Source of the DNA: Bacteroidales bacterium UBA5833
GTDB lineage: Bacteria; Bacteroidota; Bacteroidia; Bacteroidales; Lentimicrobiaceae
Direction: 5' to 3'
Length of the DNA: 34,854 nt
Assembly: GCA_002433025.1 (NCBI GenBank)
Contig: DJGZ01000076.1
Coordinates: forward strand, 1 to 34,854
The translations under genes and the position numbers were made by a program. Of this stretch, positions 10,001 through 17,194 are shown in pieces. Numbering within the stretch: position 1 is the stretch's first letter; each line of letters begins with the position of its first letter. The notes below the pieces were generated by a model, which saw only the letters and a program-made list of their open reading frames with translations, ran no database searches and was not told the origin of the DNA.

Positions 10001-10351
10001 CCGTTTCTCCCGCTTAACCCCAAGGGCAGTCACCACCACTTCTTCCAACCTCCTGGCCTCCGGAGCAAGTAAAACATCAATAGTGGCGCGGTTGCCTACC
10101 TGAAGCTCGGTGGTGCTGTAGCCGATAAAACTGAATATCAGTACGGTCTGTTTCCCCGGCACGTCGATGTTGTACCGGCCATTCACATCGGTGGCTGTGC
10201 CCTGAGATGTACCTTTGATCAATATGCTTACCCCGGGAAGTGTCTGCCCGTCGTCGGCCCCTCTCACAACACCGGAAATGGTTTGCGCACGGATTGAAGT
10301 AATCAGAAATGTCAGGAACAACAATAATATAAGCTTAGCGATACGTGTCAT
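7025..10351 (-). CDS. SusC/RagA-family TonB-dependent outer-membrane transporter
   Basis: 1108 residues. Signal peptide 1-22 (cleavage after IRA), then a carboxypeptidase-regulatory-like beta-sandwich (about 24-100: TISGVVRGADDGQTLPGVSI), a TonB-box region (LEEVVVTALG near 103), a plug domain (GALAGRSAGVQI, ending near GERGANGVILITTKRG) and a 22-strand barrel ending in an aromatic residue (FTFGASATF). This order is diagnostic of SusC transporters, which take up oligosaccharides or peptides with TonB energy through a SusD lid. It is the first gene of a susC-susD-glycoamidase operon. No sigma/anti-sigma pair or hybrid two-component sensor is adjacent, so regulation is not evident from this window. 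Confidence 0.96.
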   Translation of the reverse strand: MTRIAKLILLLFLTFLITSIRAQTISGVVRGADDGQTLPGVSILIKGTSQGTATDVNGRYNIDVPGKQTVLIFSFIGYSTTELQVGNRATIDVLLAPEARRLEEVVVTALGVKREKREIGYSSEKMNSDDILRSSTPNVIGALAGRSAGVQISQGDGVEGGSTRIVIRGNNNLARNNQPLIVVDNVPLDNNPGLDNIGRGVDWGNGIADINPFDIEDYTVLKGGAASALYGERGANGVILITTKRGKKQQGLGVTYNYTIKMSDPYRYREVQNKYGHGGPVSLTEPVFPVDEDGTLLYPGIYGNDQLVLDQDGTTSTTSQEFGYYGSAVSWGPEMKGQLIKWWDGEMRNYAPQPDNLSMPFRQGITQTHNVSVQGGNDKGTIRLSMTNQDHTPIIDNSNYNRTTINFGTNIKISEKLKADATLTYVKFKRKNSPMIGEDGNSFSKGFLYSWPRSYQGIDRDTYQMSDGSRNLLDDYPFLYVDRYIWWNYYNNNTWQDRDKYTGAVALTWDITSWLNATGRIGRDYTVEQFTSKNKPVDFIGMLGGGYSNSLARNTNDNMEVLLTAEKKEILGSGINVRLSAGGSRWDYNAYGIAGKSGTWYYPNMYTFFNFTDYIFETDDDGNTMVINPGSGDAGSQLIPSETILRQRTNSMFSFLNLSYKNYLFLELTGRNDWSSTLPSNNNSYFYPSASLSFIASEAFRFENKLPWLNFMKIRGGIAQTASPAMAYQKNFYYNSSLFGGQQASFLPDVIPPFELKPQFVTGYESGVTLGLFDNKIDVDFTWYYQYSFDQILSLPVPVSSGSYNITINRGELSNKGFEIILNTVPLQTRNFILKAGLNLARNRNRILSLGGYSDTYHLADIWGLNGPAMELYEGSEYGTITGYDYVYDANGNRILNDAGTHYKITDTRVPIGNASPDFTGGFTTDFIFRNIKISTLIDTKWGGDIYCGSWVIAQQTGQSPSTLLERDGGGLPYTDPDGITRNVGVILEGVYEDGTVNDKVVHYYYKYLPNAGGWGKFVSTPGILENTWVKMREISVSYSLPSSILKKTRVFQSLTLSVTGRDLFYIYTTLPDKINPEGIMGSGNAQGFEWASFPGVRSFTFGASATF

Positions 10352-10390
10352 TGGTCAGGGGTTGAGTTTGAAACGTTTGAATCGACCTGG

Positions 10391-10406
10391 AATGATGAAC
10401 ATCATT
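10391..10406. promoter_or_regulatory. Small palindrome upstream of susC
   Basis: AATGATG-AA-CATCATT is a perfect 7-bp inverted repeat 40 bases upstream of the susC start, probably in its 5' untranslated region. About 20 bases further upstream on the minus strand is TAAGTTTA, one base off the TAnnTTTG consensus. It could be a regulator site or chance; no second copy was seen elsewhere in the window. Confidence 0.25.
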
Positions 10407-10556
10407 GATTAAGGATGTAAACTTAATAAAAATATTATTTAAGTATACTGTTGACAGGATTTTTTTTCAATGATGCCTGAAATTTTTTAAACGAAAACGA
10501 GAAATTCAATTCAGTCCATAATTTACCGGATGATCATTTCGTCATACAAATAGAAA

Positions 10557-10584
10557 CGGCCAGATTCATTGCTGAAAATGGCCG
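10557..10584 (-). terminator. Probable intrinsic terminator of the haem-motif T9SS protein
   Basis: Arms 10557-10562 and 10579-10584 (CGGCCA / TGGCCG) pair. On the minus strand the stem is followed by TTTCTATTT. It begins about 25 bases after the stop of the upstream minus-strand gene. The stem is short and the loop long (16 bases), so support is moderate. Confidence 0.45.
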
Positions 10585-10608
10585 CCGGAAAAAATCAGAT
10601 ATCTGTTG

Positions 10609-11415
10609 CTAAAGCACCACAATTTTGCGGTTAGCAAGACCGTCGGGGGTGTAAATCCTTAATATGTAGGTTCCTTGCGGAAGCTGATGGTTCAGCATAA
10701 GATGACTGCTTCCGGATCCGCTGAATTGTTCCACGCCTGCACCGGTGAAACTGCCCGAAAGGGTATAAATGCCGGCTTTGACGACTCCAGGCTTATTCAG
10801 ATCAAAATCAAGGTAAACCGATGCTGAGCCGGGATTCGGATATATTCTGGAAATACCTGCTTGTGTTTCGCTGATGCCGACTGAATAATTCTCACTGAGC
10901 AACAAAGATGACAGCCTGACATTCGGCTGGGATATCACCCCTGCTATGTACATGGTAACATTGCCTGTTCCGGGAACCACCGGGGCTGTCCACTGGAAAT
11001 TCCAGGTTGCCGTCTGCGTATTCTGGGCTATCGAATGGGTTACGTATTTATTATTGAATCCAACCAGTTGATTCCCGGCGCCTGCTGTAAGGGTGCCCAG
11101 CAGAGTTCCGGTCTGGTTCTGAGGGGATGCCTGGAACCCCTTGCGGCCTGTCCCTGCGAGGGTTACTGTAAAGTTATAGGTTTGTCCTGCAAGGTATCCT
11201 GAAGCGGGCACATCGGAGGTCAGGATGCCGCTGACCTGGGTGGCGGTGCCTCCATGGCAGACCGTGCAGTTCTGGCCGTCACCTGGTGATCCGGTATGAC
11301 CTGCAGGTGCTCCGGTCGGAGTTCTGGTCCCGTGTTCACCTCCCGAAAACGACTGGGTCAGTCCAAGCAGGAGCACGGCAAAAGGTATAGATAATAAATA
11401 GTAAGATTTTTTCAT
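10609..11415 (-). CDS. T9SS-sorted protein with one CXXCH motif (choice-of-anchor V type)
   Basis: 268 residues from Met at 11415, chosen because the signal peptide (MKKSYYLLSIPFAVLLLGL) starts there; the frame is open 16 codons further upstream. After the signal comes a GAPAGHTGSPGDGQNC stretch leading into C50-T-V-C53-H54-GG, a c-type haem attachment motif. A Reelin/choice-of-anchor V-like beta-sandwich follows (about 60-185), with GTGRKGFQ and VTHSIAQNTQTATWNFQWTAP segments. A T9SS sorting domain occupies about 195-268 (ISRIYPNPGSASVYLDF ... GTYILRIYTPDG) and ends in RKIVVL. The protein should be exported to the cell surface. Whether haem is actually attached is not shown by the sequence. 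Function unknown; it is flanked by independent units. Confidence 0.75.
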   Translation of the reverse strand: MKKSYYLLSIPFAVLLLGLTQSFSGGEHGTRTPTGAPAGHTGSPGDGQNCTVCHGGTATQVSGILTSDVPASGYLAGQTYNFTVTLAGTGRKGFQASPQNQTGTLLGTLTAGAGNQLVGFNNKYVTHSIAQNTQTATWNFQWTAPVVPGTGNVTMYIAGVISQPNVRLSSLLLSENYSVGISETQAGISRIYPNPGSASVYLDFDLNKPGVVKAGIYTLSGSFTGAGVEQFSGSGSSHLMLNHQLPQGTYILRIYTPDGLANRKIVVL

Positions 11416-11891
11416 AGTTTGAAGGATTGGTGTGTCATTAATCAGAATTATTCTAAATAACAAACCGGAAGCCTTAAAGTTTTTAGACTCAAACCTTAAA
11501 AAATATGTTTGATAATGACGGAATAACTGATTGAAAGCCTGTATGAATGATTGTATGTTCTCTACCTGAACTTTTCAGCGCTTTCCGGCCTAAATGAAAT
11601 CTTCATATGGTTGGGTATTCGTTGATTAAAAAGACACACGGAACGATTTTTTGCTGACTGATGCAATTAGTCTTAAATCCGCTCCGGTAAATGAATCGCA
11701 GCCATATTTATATAAGATGGAGCACAGACTCAATAGCAATGGTTGAACTGTGACAATAATAATATAGCATTAAACACGTGCCGGATGTGGTAGCCATGAA
11801 ACTGAAAGCGAAGGCAGGGGAGCAGCCTGCCTGGAAAAATACAGATTGTGGAAGAGTTGCAGAAAAATCCTGACAATGCTTAAAACTTAAC
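11416..11891. other. Gene-free 476-bp interval
   Basis: No convincing coding frame. The stretch nearest 11416 should hold the promoter of the haem-motif protein, but no clean TAnnTTTG/TTG pair is visible on the minus strand. A weak 7-bp hairpin (11812-11818 / 11826-11832, loop of 7) lies about 60 bases after the dehydrogenase stop codon. It lacks a following T-run and is only a possible terminator. Confidence 0.5.
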
Positions 11892-14810
11892 CTAAATCAG
11901 ACTTTCGCAGAATACCTCCACCGGGTGTAGCGCCTTCCGTCCGGTACCATCGCTGATCTGATGACGGCAGCTTGTACCGGGGGCAGTAATAATGGTATCC
12001 GAACCTGTTTTACGCACCTCTGGAAACAGCACCAGTTCCCCGACCTTCATGGAAATTTCATAATGCTCAGCCTCATATCCAAACGAACCGGCCATGCCAC
12101 AGCAGCCCGACTTGATTTCGTCAACGTTGTAATTTTCAGGCAAAGAAAGCATTTGCCTGGTAGATGCCGTTCCGGCCAGCGATTTCTGGTGACAGTGTCC
12201 GTGCAGCCTGATTTTTTCAGCAGCGGTTGTAAATGCAGTTTTGCTGATGCGGCCGGCGTTGACTTCCCGCATAATGAAGTCTTCAAACAACAGGCAGTTC
12301 GTGCCAAGGGCTGTTGCCTTTTCCTTTGTCGCCCCCCGTGTGAGGTCGGGGTACTCATCCCTGAAGGTAAGAATTGCGGATGGTTCAATTCCGATCAGCG
12401 GGGTTTCGGCTGAAATGACCGGTGAGAGTAATGCAATATTTTTTTCTGCCAGTTTCCTTGCTTTGCGCAGCAGGCCTTTGCTCAGGAATGTGCGCCCGCT
12501 TTCGGCATGTTCCGGAATTTCAACCCTGTAACCCAGTTTATTCAGGGCGCGAATGGCGCTGATGCCGACCTCAACATCGTTGTAGTTCGTAAACTCATCA
12601 GCAAAAAGATAAACCAGCTTTCCATCGGCCGGATTATTCCGGTTTTTCCGCTGCCATGCCCTGAGCGTAGTCTTGTAAAGCAATGGGATGGACCTTTTGG
12701 GTGCAAAACCAAGTACTTTTTTAAGCATCCCCGATAAAGCGGGATTCTTCATGAAGAAATTATAAATTCCCGGAACCAGGCTTCCAAGCCTGTTGAAAGC
12801 TGTGATGTATGCGATCATTAGTGTGCGCAGCGGAATGCCATTGGCATCGTAATAATGCTGAAGAAATTCCGCTTTGTACTTGGCTATATCCACATTCGAC
12901 GGGCATTCCGATTTACATCCTTTGCACGACAGGCACAGATTCATAATTTCATAGATCTCCCGGTGGTCAAAGGGATTTTCTTTGTTACTGCGCGTCAGAA
13001 ATTCCCTGAGTATATTGGCCCTGGCACGGGTGGTGGTATTTTCATCCCGGCTAGCCTGATAACTCGGGCACATGGTGCCGGCAAATATCTCCGATTTGCG
13101 GCAATCGCCAGATCCGTTGCACTGTTCGGCCGCGCGCAGTATGCCCTGATTTGCTGAAAAGTCAAGAATGGTATCAATCTTTCTTGTTACTTGTCCCGGT
13201 TCATAGCGCAGGTTGGTATTCATGCGCGGGGTGTCGGTGATTTTTCCCGGATTGAAGATTTCATTGGGATCCCATGCTTGCTTAACTTGTTTAAGCAGCC
13301 GGTAATTGTGTTCTCCAAGTATCAGCGGGATAAATTCACCGCGCAGACGGCCGTCACCGTGTTCGCCGCTGAGCGAACCCCGGTATTTTTTTACCAGCTT
13401 TGCCGTTTCAAGGGCAACAGTATGAAACATTTCCACATCTCCCGGATCCTTGAGGTTGAGCACCGGCCGCAGGTGCAACTCGCCGGTGGCGATATGGGCG
13501 TAGTAAACACATTCAAGTCCCAGTTGATCAAGCATCAGCTGAAAGTCATGCATGTAATCGGGCAGTACGGCCGGATTCACCGCGGTATCTTCGATCACGG
13601 CCACCGGTTTTGCATCACCCGGGACGTTGGAGAGCAGTCCCAGCCCGGCTTTCCGAAGGGCCCACACTTTATTTATGTCATTGCCGTAAACCACCGGAAA
13701 ATGATATCCGTAACCTTCCTTACGCATATCGGCTTCAAGTGCTGCAGCCAGGCTGTCTATGGCTTCGCGGGATTCAAGCGCCAGTTCCACCACCAGGATG
13801 GCGGCCGGCTCACCCTGGATGAAAAACCGGTTTTTACGCTGTTCAATGTTGTCTTTGGTGCGCTCCAGAATGTAGTTGTCGATCAGTTCCACGGCAACCG
13901 GATTGTGCCTGAGGGCGATCAGGTTGCCCTTGAAGGCGTCTTCCAGCTTTTCGCAATGAATGCAGATCAGGGCTTTCTCTTTGGGCGGCAGCGGAACCAG
14001 GTTAAGTTTGATCTCGGTGCTGAATGCCAGGGTGCCCTCCGAGCCGGCCAGTAACCGGCAAAAGTTAAAGGTTTGCGCGCCGGGGGTGAAAGGTTCGGAA
14101 TCAAGCAGCAGATCGAGCGCATAGCCCGTGTTTCTTCTTTCTATCTGAGGATCAGGATACTGCGAACGGATTTCCTGCTGATTTACCGGATCCGCCAGCA
14201 TGTCGCGCACAGAGCGGTAGATTTTTCCTTCCAGATTGCCGGGCGAGCACTTTTGGTTAAACGCTTCCGGGCTCAAGGGGCCGAAGGTTGCTTCTGAACC
14301 GTCGCTGAGCAGGGCTTTGATTTCGAGGGTGTGATCGCGGGTGCTGCCATAAACCAGGGAGTGGGAGCCACAGGAGTTGTTGCCGACCATGCCGCCGATC
14401 ATACAGCGGTTTGAGGTGGAGGTTTCAGGGCCGAAAAAAAGTCCGTAAGGTTCAACCATCTTATTCAGTTCGTCAAGTACCACGCCGGGCTGAACCCTGA
14501 CCCAACGCTCTTCCACATTCAGCTCGATGACCTCTGTCATGTATTTGGAGACATCCACTACCAGTCCGCTGCCCACCACCTGCCCGGCAAGAGATGTACC
14601 CGCAGTCCTGGGAATCAGGGGCATCTTCATCTTCGCGGCGAAGTCAATCAGCAACCTGAGGTCGTCCTCGTCTTTTGGCCTGCAGACCCCGGCTGGCAGT
14701 TCGCGGTAGGCCGAAGCATCGGTAGCATAGAGAAGCCGCATGCTGTCGCCTGTAAATAAATCGCCTTTAAGCCTGGACCTTAATTCATTCCATTTGTTAA
14801 CCGGGATCAT
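11892..14810 (-). CDS. Fused FAD / Fe-S D-2-hydroxyacid dehydrogenase (YdiJ/Dld-II type)
   Basis: 972 residues. N-terminal FAD-binding type-4 (PCMH) domain about 35-210 with the PRTAGTSLAGQ loop near 68 and NNSCGSHSLVYG; FAD-oxidase C-terminal domain about 220-540 with HIATGELHLRPVLNL and SGEHGDGR; then a GlcF-like Fe-S part with cysteine clusters near 567 (QCNGSGDC ... MCPSY) and 628 (CLSCKGCKSECP), and a CCG domain (GHCHQKS and SGCCGMAGSFG near 901). This is the GlcD-GlcF fusion seen in YdiJ and related enzymes, which oxidise D-2-hydroxyacids (D-2-hydroxyglutarate or D-lactate) and pass electrons through Fe-S clusters to the respiratory chain. No transmembrane segment is evident. The neighbouring DUF1338 gene makes D-2-hydroxyglutarate an attractive substrate; D-lactate remains a good alternative. 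Confidence 0.9.
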   Translation of the reverse strand: MIPVNKWNELRSRLKGDLFTGDSMRLLYATDASAYRELPAGVCRPKDEDDLRLLIDFAAKMKMPLIPRTAGTSLAGQVVGSGLVVDVSKYMTEVIELNVEERWVRVQPGVVLDELNKMVEPYGLFFGPETSTSNRCMIGGMVGNNSCGSHSLVYGSTRDHTLEIKALLSDGSEATFGPLSPEAFNQKCSPGNLEGKIYRSVRDMLADPVNQQEIRSQYPDPQIERRNTGYALDLLLDSEPFTPGAQTFNFCRLLAGSEGTLAFSTEIKLNLVPLPPKEKALICIHCEKLEDAFKGNLIALRHNPVAVELIDNYILERTKDNIEQRKNRFFIQGEPAAILVVELALESREAIDSLAAALEADMRKEGYGYHFPVVYGNDINKVWALRKAGLGLLSNVPGDAKPVAVIEDTAVNPAVLPDYMHDFQLMLDQLGLECVYYAHIATGELHLRPVLNLKDPGDVEMFHTVALETAKLVKKYRGSLSGEHGDGRLRGEFIPLILGEHNYRLLKQVKQAWDPNEIFNPGKITDTPRMNTNLRYEPGQVTRKIDTILDFSANQGILRAAEQCNGSGDCRKSEIFAGTMCPSYQASRDENTTTRARANILREFLTRSNKENPFDHREIYEIMNLCLSCKGCKSECPSNVDIAKYKAEFLQHYYDANGIPLRTLMIAYITAFNRLGSLVPGIYNFFMKNPALSGMLKKVLGFAPKRSIPLLYKTTLRAWQRKNRNNPADGKLVYLFADEFTNYNDVEVGISAIRALNKLGYRVEIPEHAESGRTFLSKGLLRKARKLAEKNIALLSPVISAETPLIGIEPSAILTFRDEYPDLTRGATKEKATALGTNCLLFEDFIMREVNAGRISKTAFTTAAEKIRLHGHCHQKSLAGTASTRQMLSLPENYNVDEIKSGCCGMAGSFGYEAEHYEISMKVGELVLFPEVRKTGSDTIITAPGTSCRHQISDGTGRKALHPVEVFCESLI

Positions 14811-14871
14811 GCTGATGTTTCAGGTTTTAGGGTTTGCTGGTGGATTTTGATAAATTCCTGGTATTCCTCGT

Positions 14872-14879
14872 CAAAAGTA
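14872..14879 (-). promoter_or_regulatory. Candidate -7 box for the FAD/Fe-S dehydrogenase
   Basis: TACTTTTG on the minus strand fits TAnnTTTG and lies about 62 bases upstream of the start codon. No TTG is seen at the usual -33 spacing. Confidence 0.35.
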
Positions 14880-15082
14880 TGAATTTTATGGTGTTCCGGT
14901 TATTTCAGAATGTAGTTGCATTTTTTTTACGTCTTATTTTGAAACGGAGAAAGCAGCGCAACTTTGTTGCCAGGCGAATATACCCTGACAGAAATTGGTT
15001 TTGTTGATGAAATCAGAAGATATACCGGCAATGGTTTCATCCTGACCTGAGTATCCGGAAGCATAATCCTTCTTATGTCCTG

Positions 15083-15115
15083 TAAATAAAAATCCCGGCT
15101 TTTCAACCAGGATTT
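15083..15115 (-). terminator. Intrinsic terminator of the DUF1338 gene
   Basis: On the minus strand AAATCCTGGT pairs over 10 positions (two as G-U) with GCCGGGATTT around a 6-base loop and is followed by TTATTTA. Plus-strand stem coordinates are 15090-15099 and 15106-15115. It starts about 30 bases after the stop codon. Confidence 0.75.
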
Positions 15116-15144
15116 ACAATGTTACACAGATTCGATGGAAGATA

Positions 15145-15951
15145 TTATTTCTTGTAGAAGTCGGTGCTTTCAAAGATTTTATCCGCCGATTTAGCAATAA
15201 AACCAGAATAAAGTTTGCCATCAGAATCCGGGTATCTCATGGCAAATTCATAGTAGCAGGAGGGAATTTCAAAGGTCCCTTCTTTAAACTTCACCGGAAG
15301 AATACCTGCCATAATGCTTGACTGTTCCAGCAACTCTCCGGGGGTGCCTTTTACCTCGCCGCCCGAAGCGTTGATGATAAATCCATTGTCTTTCAGGAAC
15401 TGGTTTACCTTGCGGATGGTATCATACTTTTTCAGTCCATTGATACTAACAGTAAAATGGTTGGCCCTGAACCCATATACATAAACCCAGGCAGCGTATT
15501 CCGATTCCTTGCGCAGGGCTTCGTAAACTTCGAAGGAAGGGGTTCCCCAGAGGTTTCCGGCATAAATCAACTCACTTTTTCCGGTCATCCCTGAAGGGAT
15601 GGCGTCAATAATTCCTTTTACCGTCTCCTGAAGAAACGGAGAAAACTCTTCGGTTCGCAACTCGCTGATAAAAACGCGGGGGGCATCCTTAAAGGTTTTG
15701 TGTTCAAAGTGTTTGGCATTTAATTTCTTCTGCTCGAAATTATAGGAGCCTTTGTATTCATAACCCACTTTCAGAAACTCCTGTGAAAGGACCTCGATGT
15801 TGATGCGGGGATCGTTGAAAGTGCGGAAGGCGATGTGATCGTTGTAAACGGTTTCGCCTTCGGCGGTAAAGAGGTCATACACTCTTTTGGCTGCGGGATT
15901 CTGCGAAATATAGTCGGCCCAGAGCCTGTCAAATACCTGTTGTGCTTCCAT
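15145..15951 (-). CDS. DUF1338 protein, probable HglS-type 2-oxoadipate dioxygenase/decarboxylase
   Basis: 268 residues, a DUF1338 member of the vicinal-oxygen-chelate superfamily. HglS (hydroxyglutarate synthase) of Pseudomonas putida is an Fe(II) enzyme of this family that converts 2-oxoadipate to D-2-hydroxyglutarate in lysine catabolism. The expected metal-binding triad is visible: His39 in YNDHIAFRTF, His165 in ANHFTVSIN and Glu235 in CYYEFAMR. Arg43 is a likely substrate carboxylate ligand. The protein is shorter than Pseudomonas HglS and corresponds to the compact form common in Bacteroidota. It lies between the lipoate ligase gene (77 bases upstream) and the FAD/Fe-S D-2-hydroxyacid dehydrogenase that could use its product. 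Family assignment is firm; the exact substrate is inferred. Confidence 0.85.
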   Translation of the reverse strand: MEAQQVFDRLWADYISQNPAAKRVYDLFTAEGETVYNDHIAFRTFNDPRINIEVLSQEFLKVGYEYKGSYNFEQKKLNAKHFEHKTFKDAPRVFISELRTEEFSPFLQETVKGIIDAIPSGMTGKSELIYAGNLWGTPSFEVYEALRKESEYAAWVYVYGFRANHFTVSINGLKKYDTIRKVNQFLKDNGFIINASGGEVKGTPGELLEQSSIMAGILPVKFKEGTFEIPSCYYEFAMRYPDSDGKLYSGFIAKSADKIFESTDFYKK

Positions 15952-16028
15952 TAGTCCTGGTTGATTTTTTATGTTAAGCCTGAGTTAAACAATCGGCCAC
16001 GGCTAATGTTCAGCGTTTATCTGCGCTT

Positions 16029-17009
16029 TCAGAAAAGAGAGGTAATCAGTTCTTCGCTGTTTATTTTCAGGAAGTAATCCGGGATTTCAAAATCTTTCAG
16101 CCGCTCCCTGATGGCCGCTTCGTTATGCAGGGTTCCGGTGAGGGCCTGCTCAATATCTACCGGGTCAAGTTTATTAAAGTAATCCCCGAAGAATCTGGCT
16201 TTTTCAATGGTTCCGTTCACCACTTCCAGCGTGACTTCGAGTTTACCGCCGTTGGTTTTTACCGTTTTCCGGAAGTTGTATTTCGGCGAATAACCGAAAT
16301 TCCATTCCCAGGTAATGTATTTCTCATCCCTGAGCCTGCTGATGGCGGCGATATCATCCTGTGTAAAACTGTATAGCTCAGCGCCGGGGGTGCTTTCCAT
16401 TACATGCTTCAGAACCAGGTCCCTGAATTCAAGTACGGAGAGCGGGGTTTTCAGGTGCTCGCTGATGTTGGTTACCCGGCTTCTGACCGATTTCACCGCT
16501 TTGTCCTGAAATTTATCCGGATCAACTTTCAGTGCACTGGAGAGGTCTGCCATCTGAGATGAGAAAAGCAGGGTTCCATGGTGTAATACCCTGTTTTTGT
16601 GTACATGCTCTGCATTGCCCGAGAATTTACGTCCATCGATTGTAAGATCGTTCCGTCCTTCAAATCTGGCTTCGATCTTTAGTTTTTGAAGTACTTCCAG
16701 AATGGGTTGAGTGAATTTCCGGAAGTCAACCAGCTGGTGGTTCTCGCCCGAAGCGATAAAGGTGAAGTTCAGATTTCCCAGATCGTGAAATACCGCTCCG
16801 CCTCCCGATAATCTTCTGACGACCTTAATCATGTTTTCTTTGACATACTCCTGATTAATTTCAGCCAGGGTGTTCTGATGCTTGCCGACGATGATGGCAG
16901 GCTCGTTACGCCAGAGCATAAAGCTGTCGCGTTCGAAGTTTTTAAGCACGTATTCTTCAGCGGCCAGGTTAAAGTAAGGATCGGTTTCGTGATGGATAAT
17001 GCAAAGCAT
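16029..17009 (-). CDS. lplA: Lipoate-protein ligase A
   Basis: 326 residues. LplA activates lipoate with ATP and attaches it to a lysine of lipoyl domains in 2-oxoacid dehydrogenases and the glycine cleavage H protein. Motifs seen: NLAAEEYVLK near 14; RRLSGGGAVFHDLGNLNFTF at 65-84 (the lipoyl-AMP binding loop); and GRKFSGNA with the invariant Lys128, followed by HHGTLLF. A C-terminal accessory domain (about 245-326, with KYNFRKTVKTNGGKLEV) makes it the two-domain form that can carry out both half-reactions. A candidate -7 box lies directly upstream (17029-17036). The DUF1338 gene follows after 77 bases and may be co-transcribed. Confidence 0.93.
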   Translation of the reverse strand: MLCIIHHETDPYFNLAAEEYVLKNFERDSFMLWRNEPAIIVGKHQNTLAEINQEYVKENMIKVVRRLSGGGAVFHDLGNLNFTFIASGENHQLVDFRKFTQPILEVLQKLKIEARFEGRNDLTIDGRKFSGNAEHVHKNRVLHHGTLLFSSQMADLSSALKVDPDKFQDKAVKSVRSRVTNISEHLKTPLSVLEFRDLVLKHVMESTPGAELYSFTQDDIAAISRLRDEKYITWEWNFGYSPKYNFRKTVKTNGGKLEVTLEVVNGTIEKARFFGDYFNKLDPVDIEQALTGTLHNEAAIRERLKDFEIPDYFLKINSEELITSLF

Positions 17010-17028
17010 AAGAATGGTTTTTGGATCG

Positions 17029-17036
17029 CAAAATTA
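17029..17036 (-). promoter_or_regulatory. Candidate -7 box for lplA
   Basis: TAATTTTG on the minus strand fits TAnnTTTG, 20 bases upstream of the lplA start, implying a very short leader. No clear -33 TTG. Confidence 0.35.
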
Positions 17037-17141
17037 GTATTTTGGCATGGATAACAGCAGACTTACGGAAATGTTTTGAACTATTGAACCGGTTATAAAC
17101 AATCAACTGCTTCCCGGATTATTGGTATGGTTATGAAAGAA

Positions 17142-17172
17142 AAAGCCCTCCGGTGGATTCCCGGAAGGCTTT
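17142..17172 (-). terminator. Intrinsic terminator of nrfA
   Basis: Arms 17142-17153 and 17161-17172 (AAAGCCCTCCGG / CCGGAAGGCTTT) pair with one mismatch around a 7-base loop. On the minus strand the stem runs into TTTTTCTTTC. It begins 22 bases after the nrfA stop, so nrfHA ends here. Confidence 0.85.
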
Positions 17173-17194
17173 GACAGAAGCTGATTTCAATCTG

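Larger units (their letters stand above)
14811..15144. other. Gene-free 334-bp interval with promoter and terminator
   Basis: No coding frame. It holds a candidate -7 box for the dehydrogenase (14872-14879) and the terminator of the DUF1338 gene (15090-15115), so the two genes appear to be separate transcripts despite being neighbours. Nothing else is recognisable between them. Confidence 0.6.

Noticed and set aside
11504..11511. TATGTTTG on the plus strand, matching the -7 consensus
   Set aside because: No plus-strand gene follows; a chance match in AT-rich DNA.
11812..11832. 7-bp hairpin after the dehydrogenase as a terminator
   Set aside because: Short stem and no T-run on the minus strand; kept only as a note within the gene-free interval.
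13191..14054. 287-codon open frame on the plus strand
   Set aside because: It lies completely antisense to the FAD/Fe-S dehydrogenase, whose domains are unmistakable; the translation has no recognisable motif.
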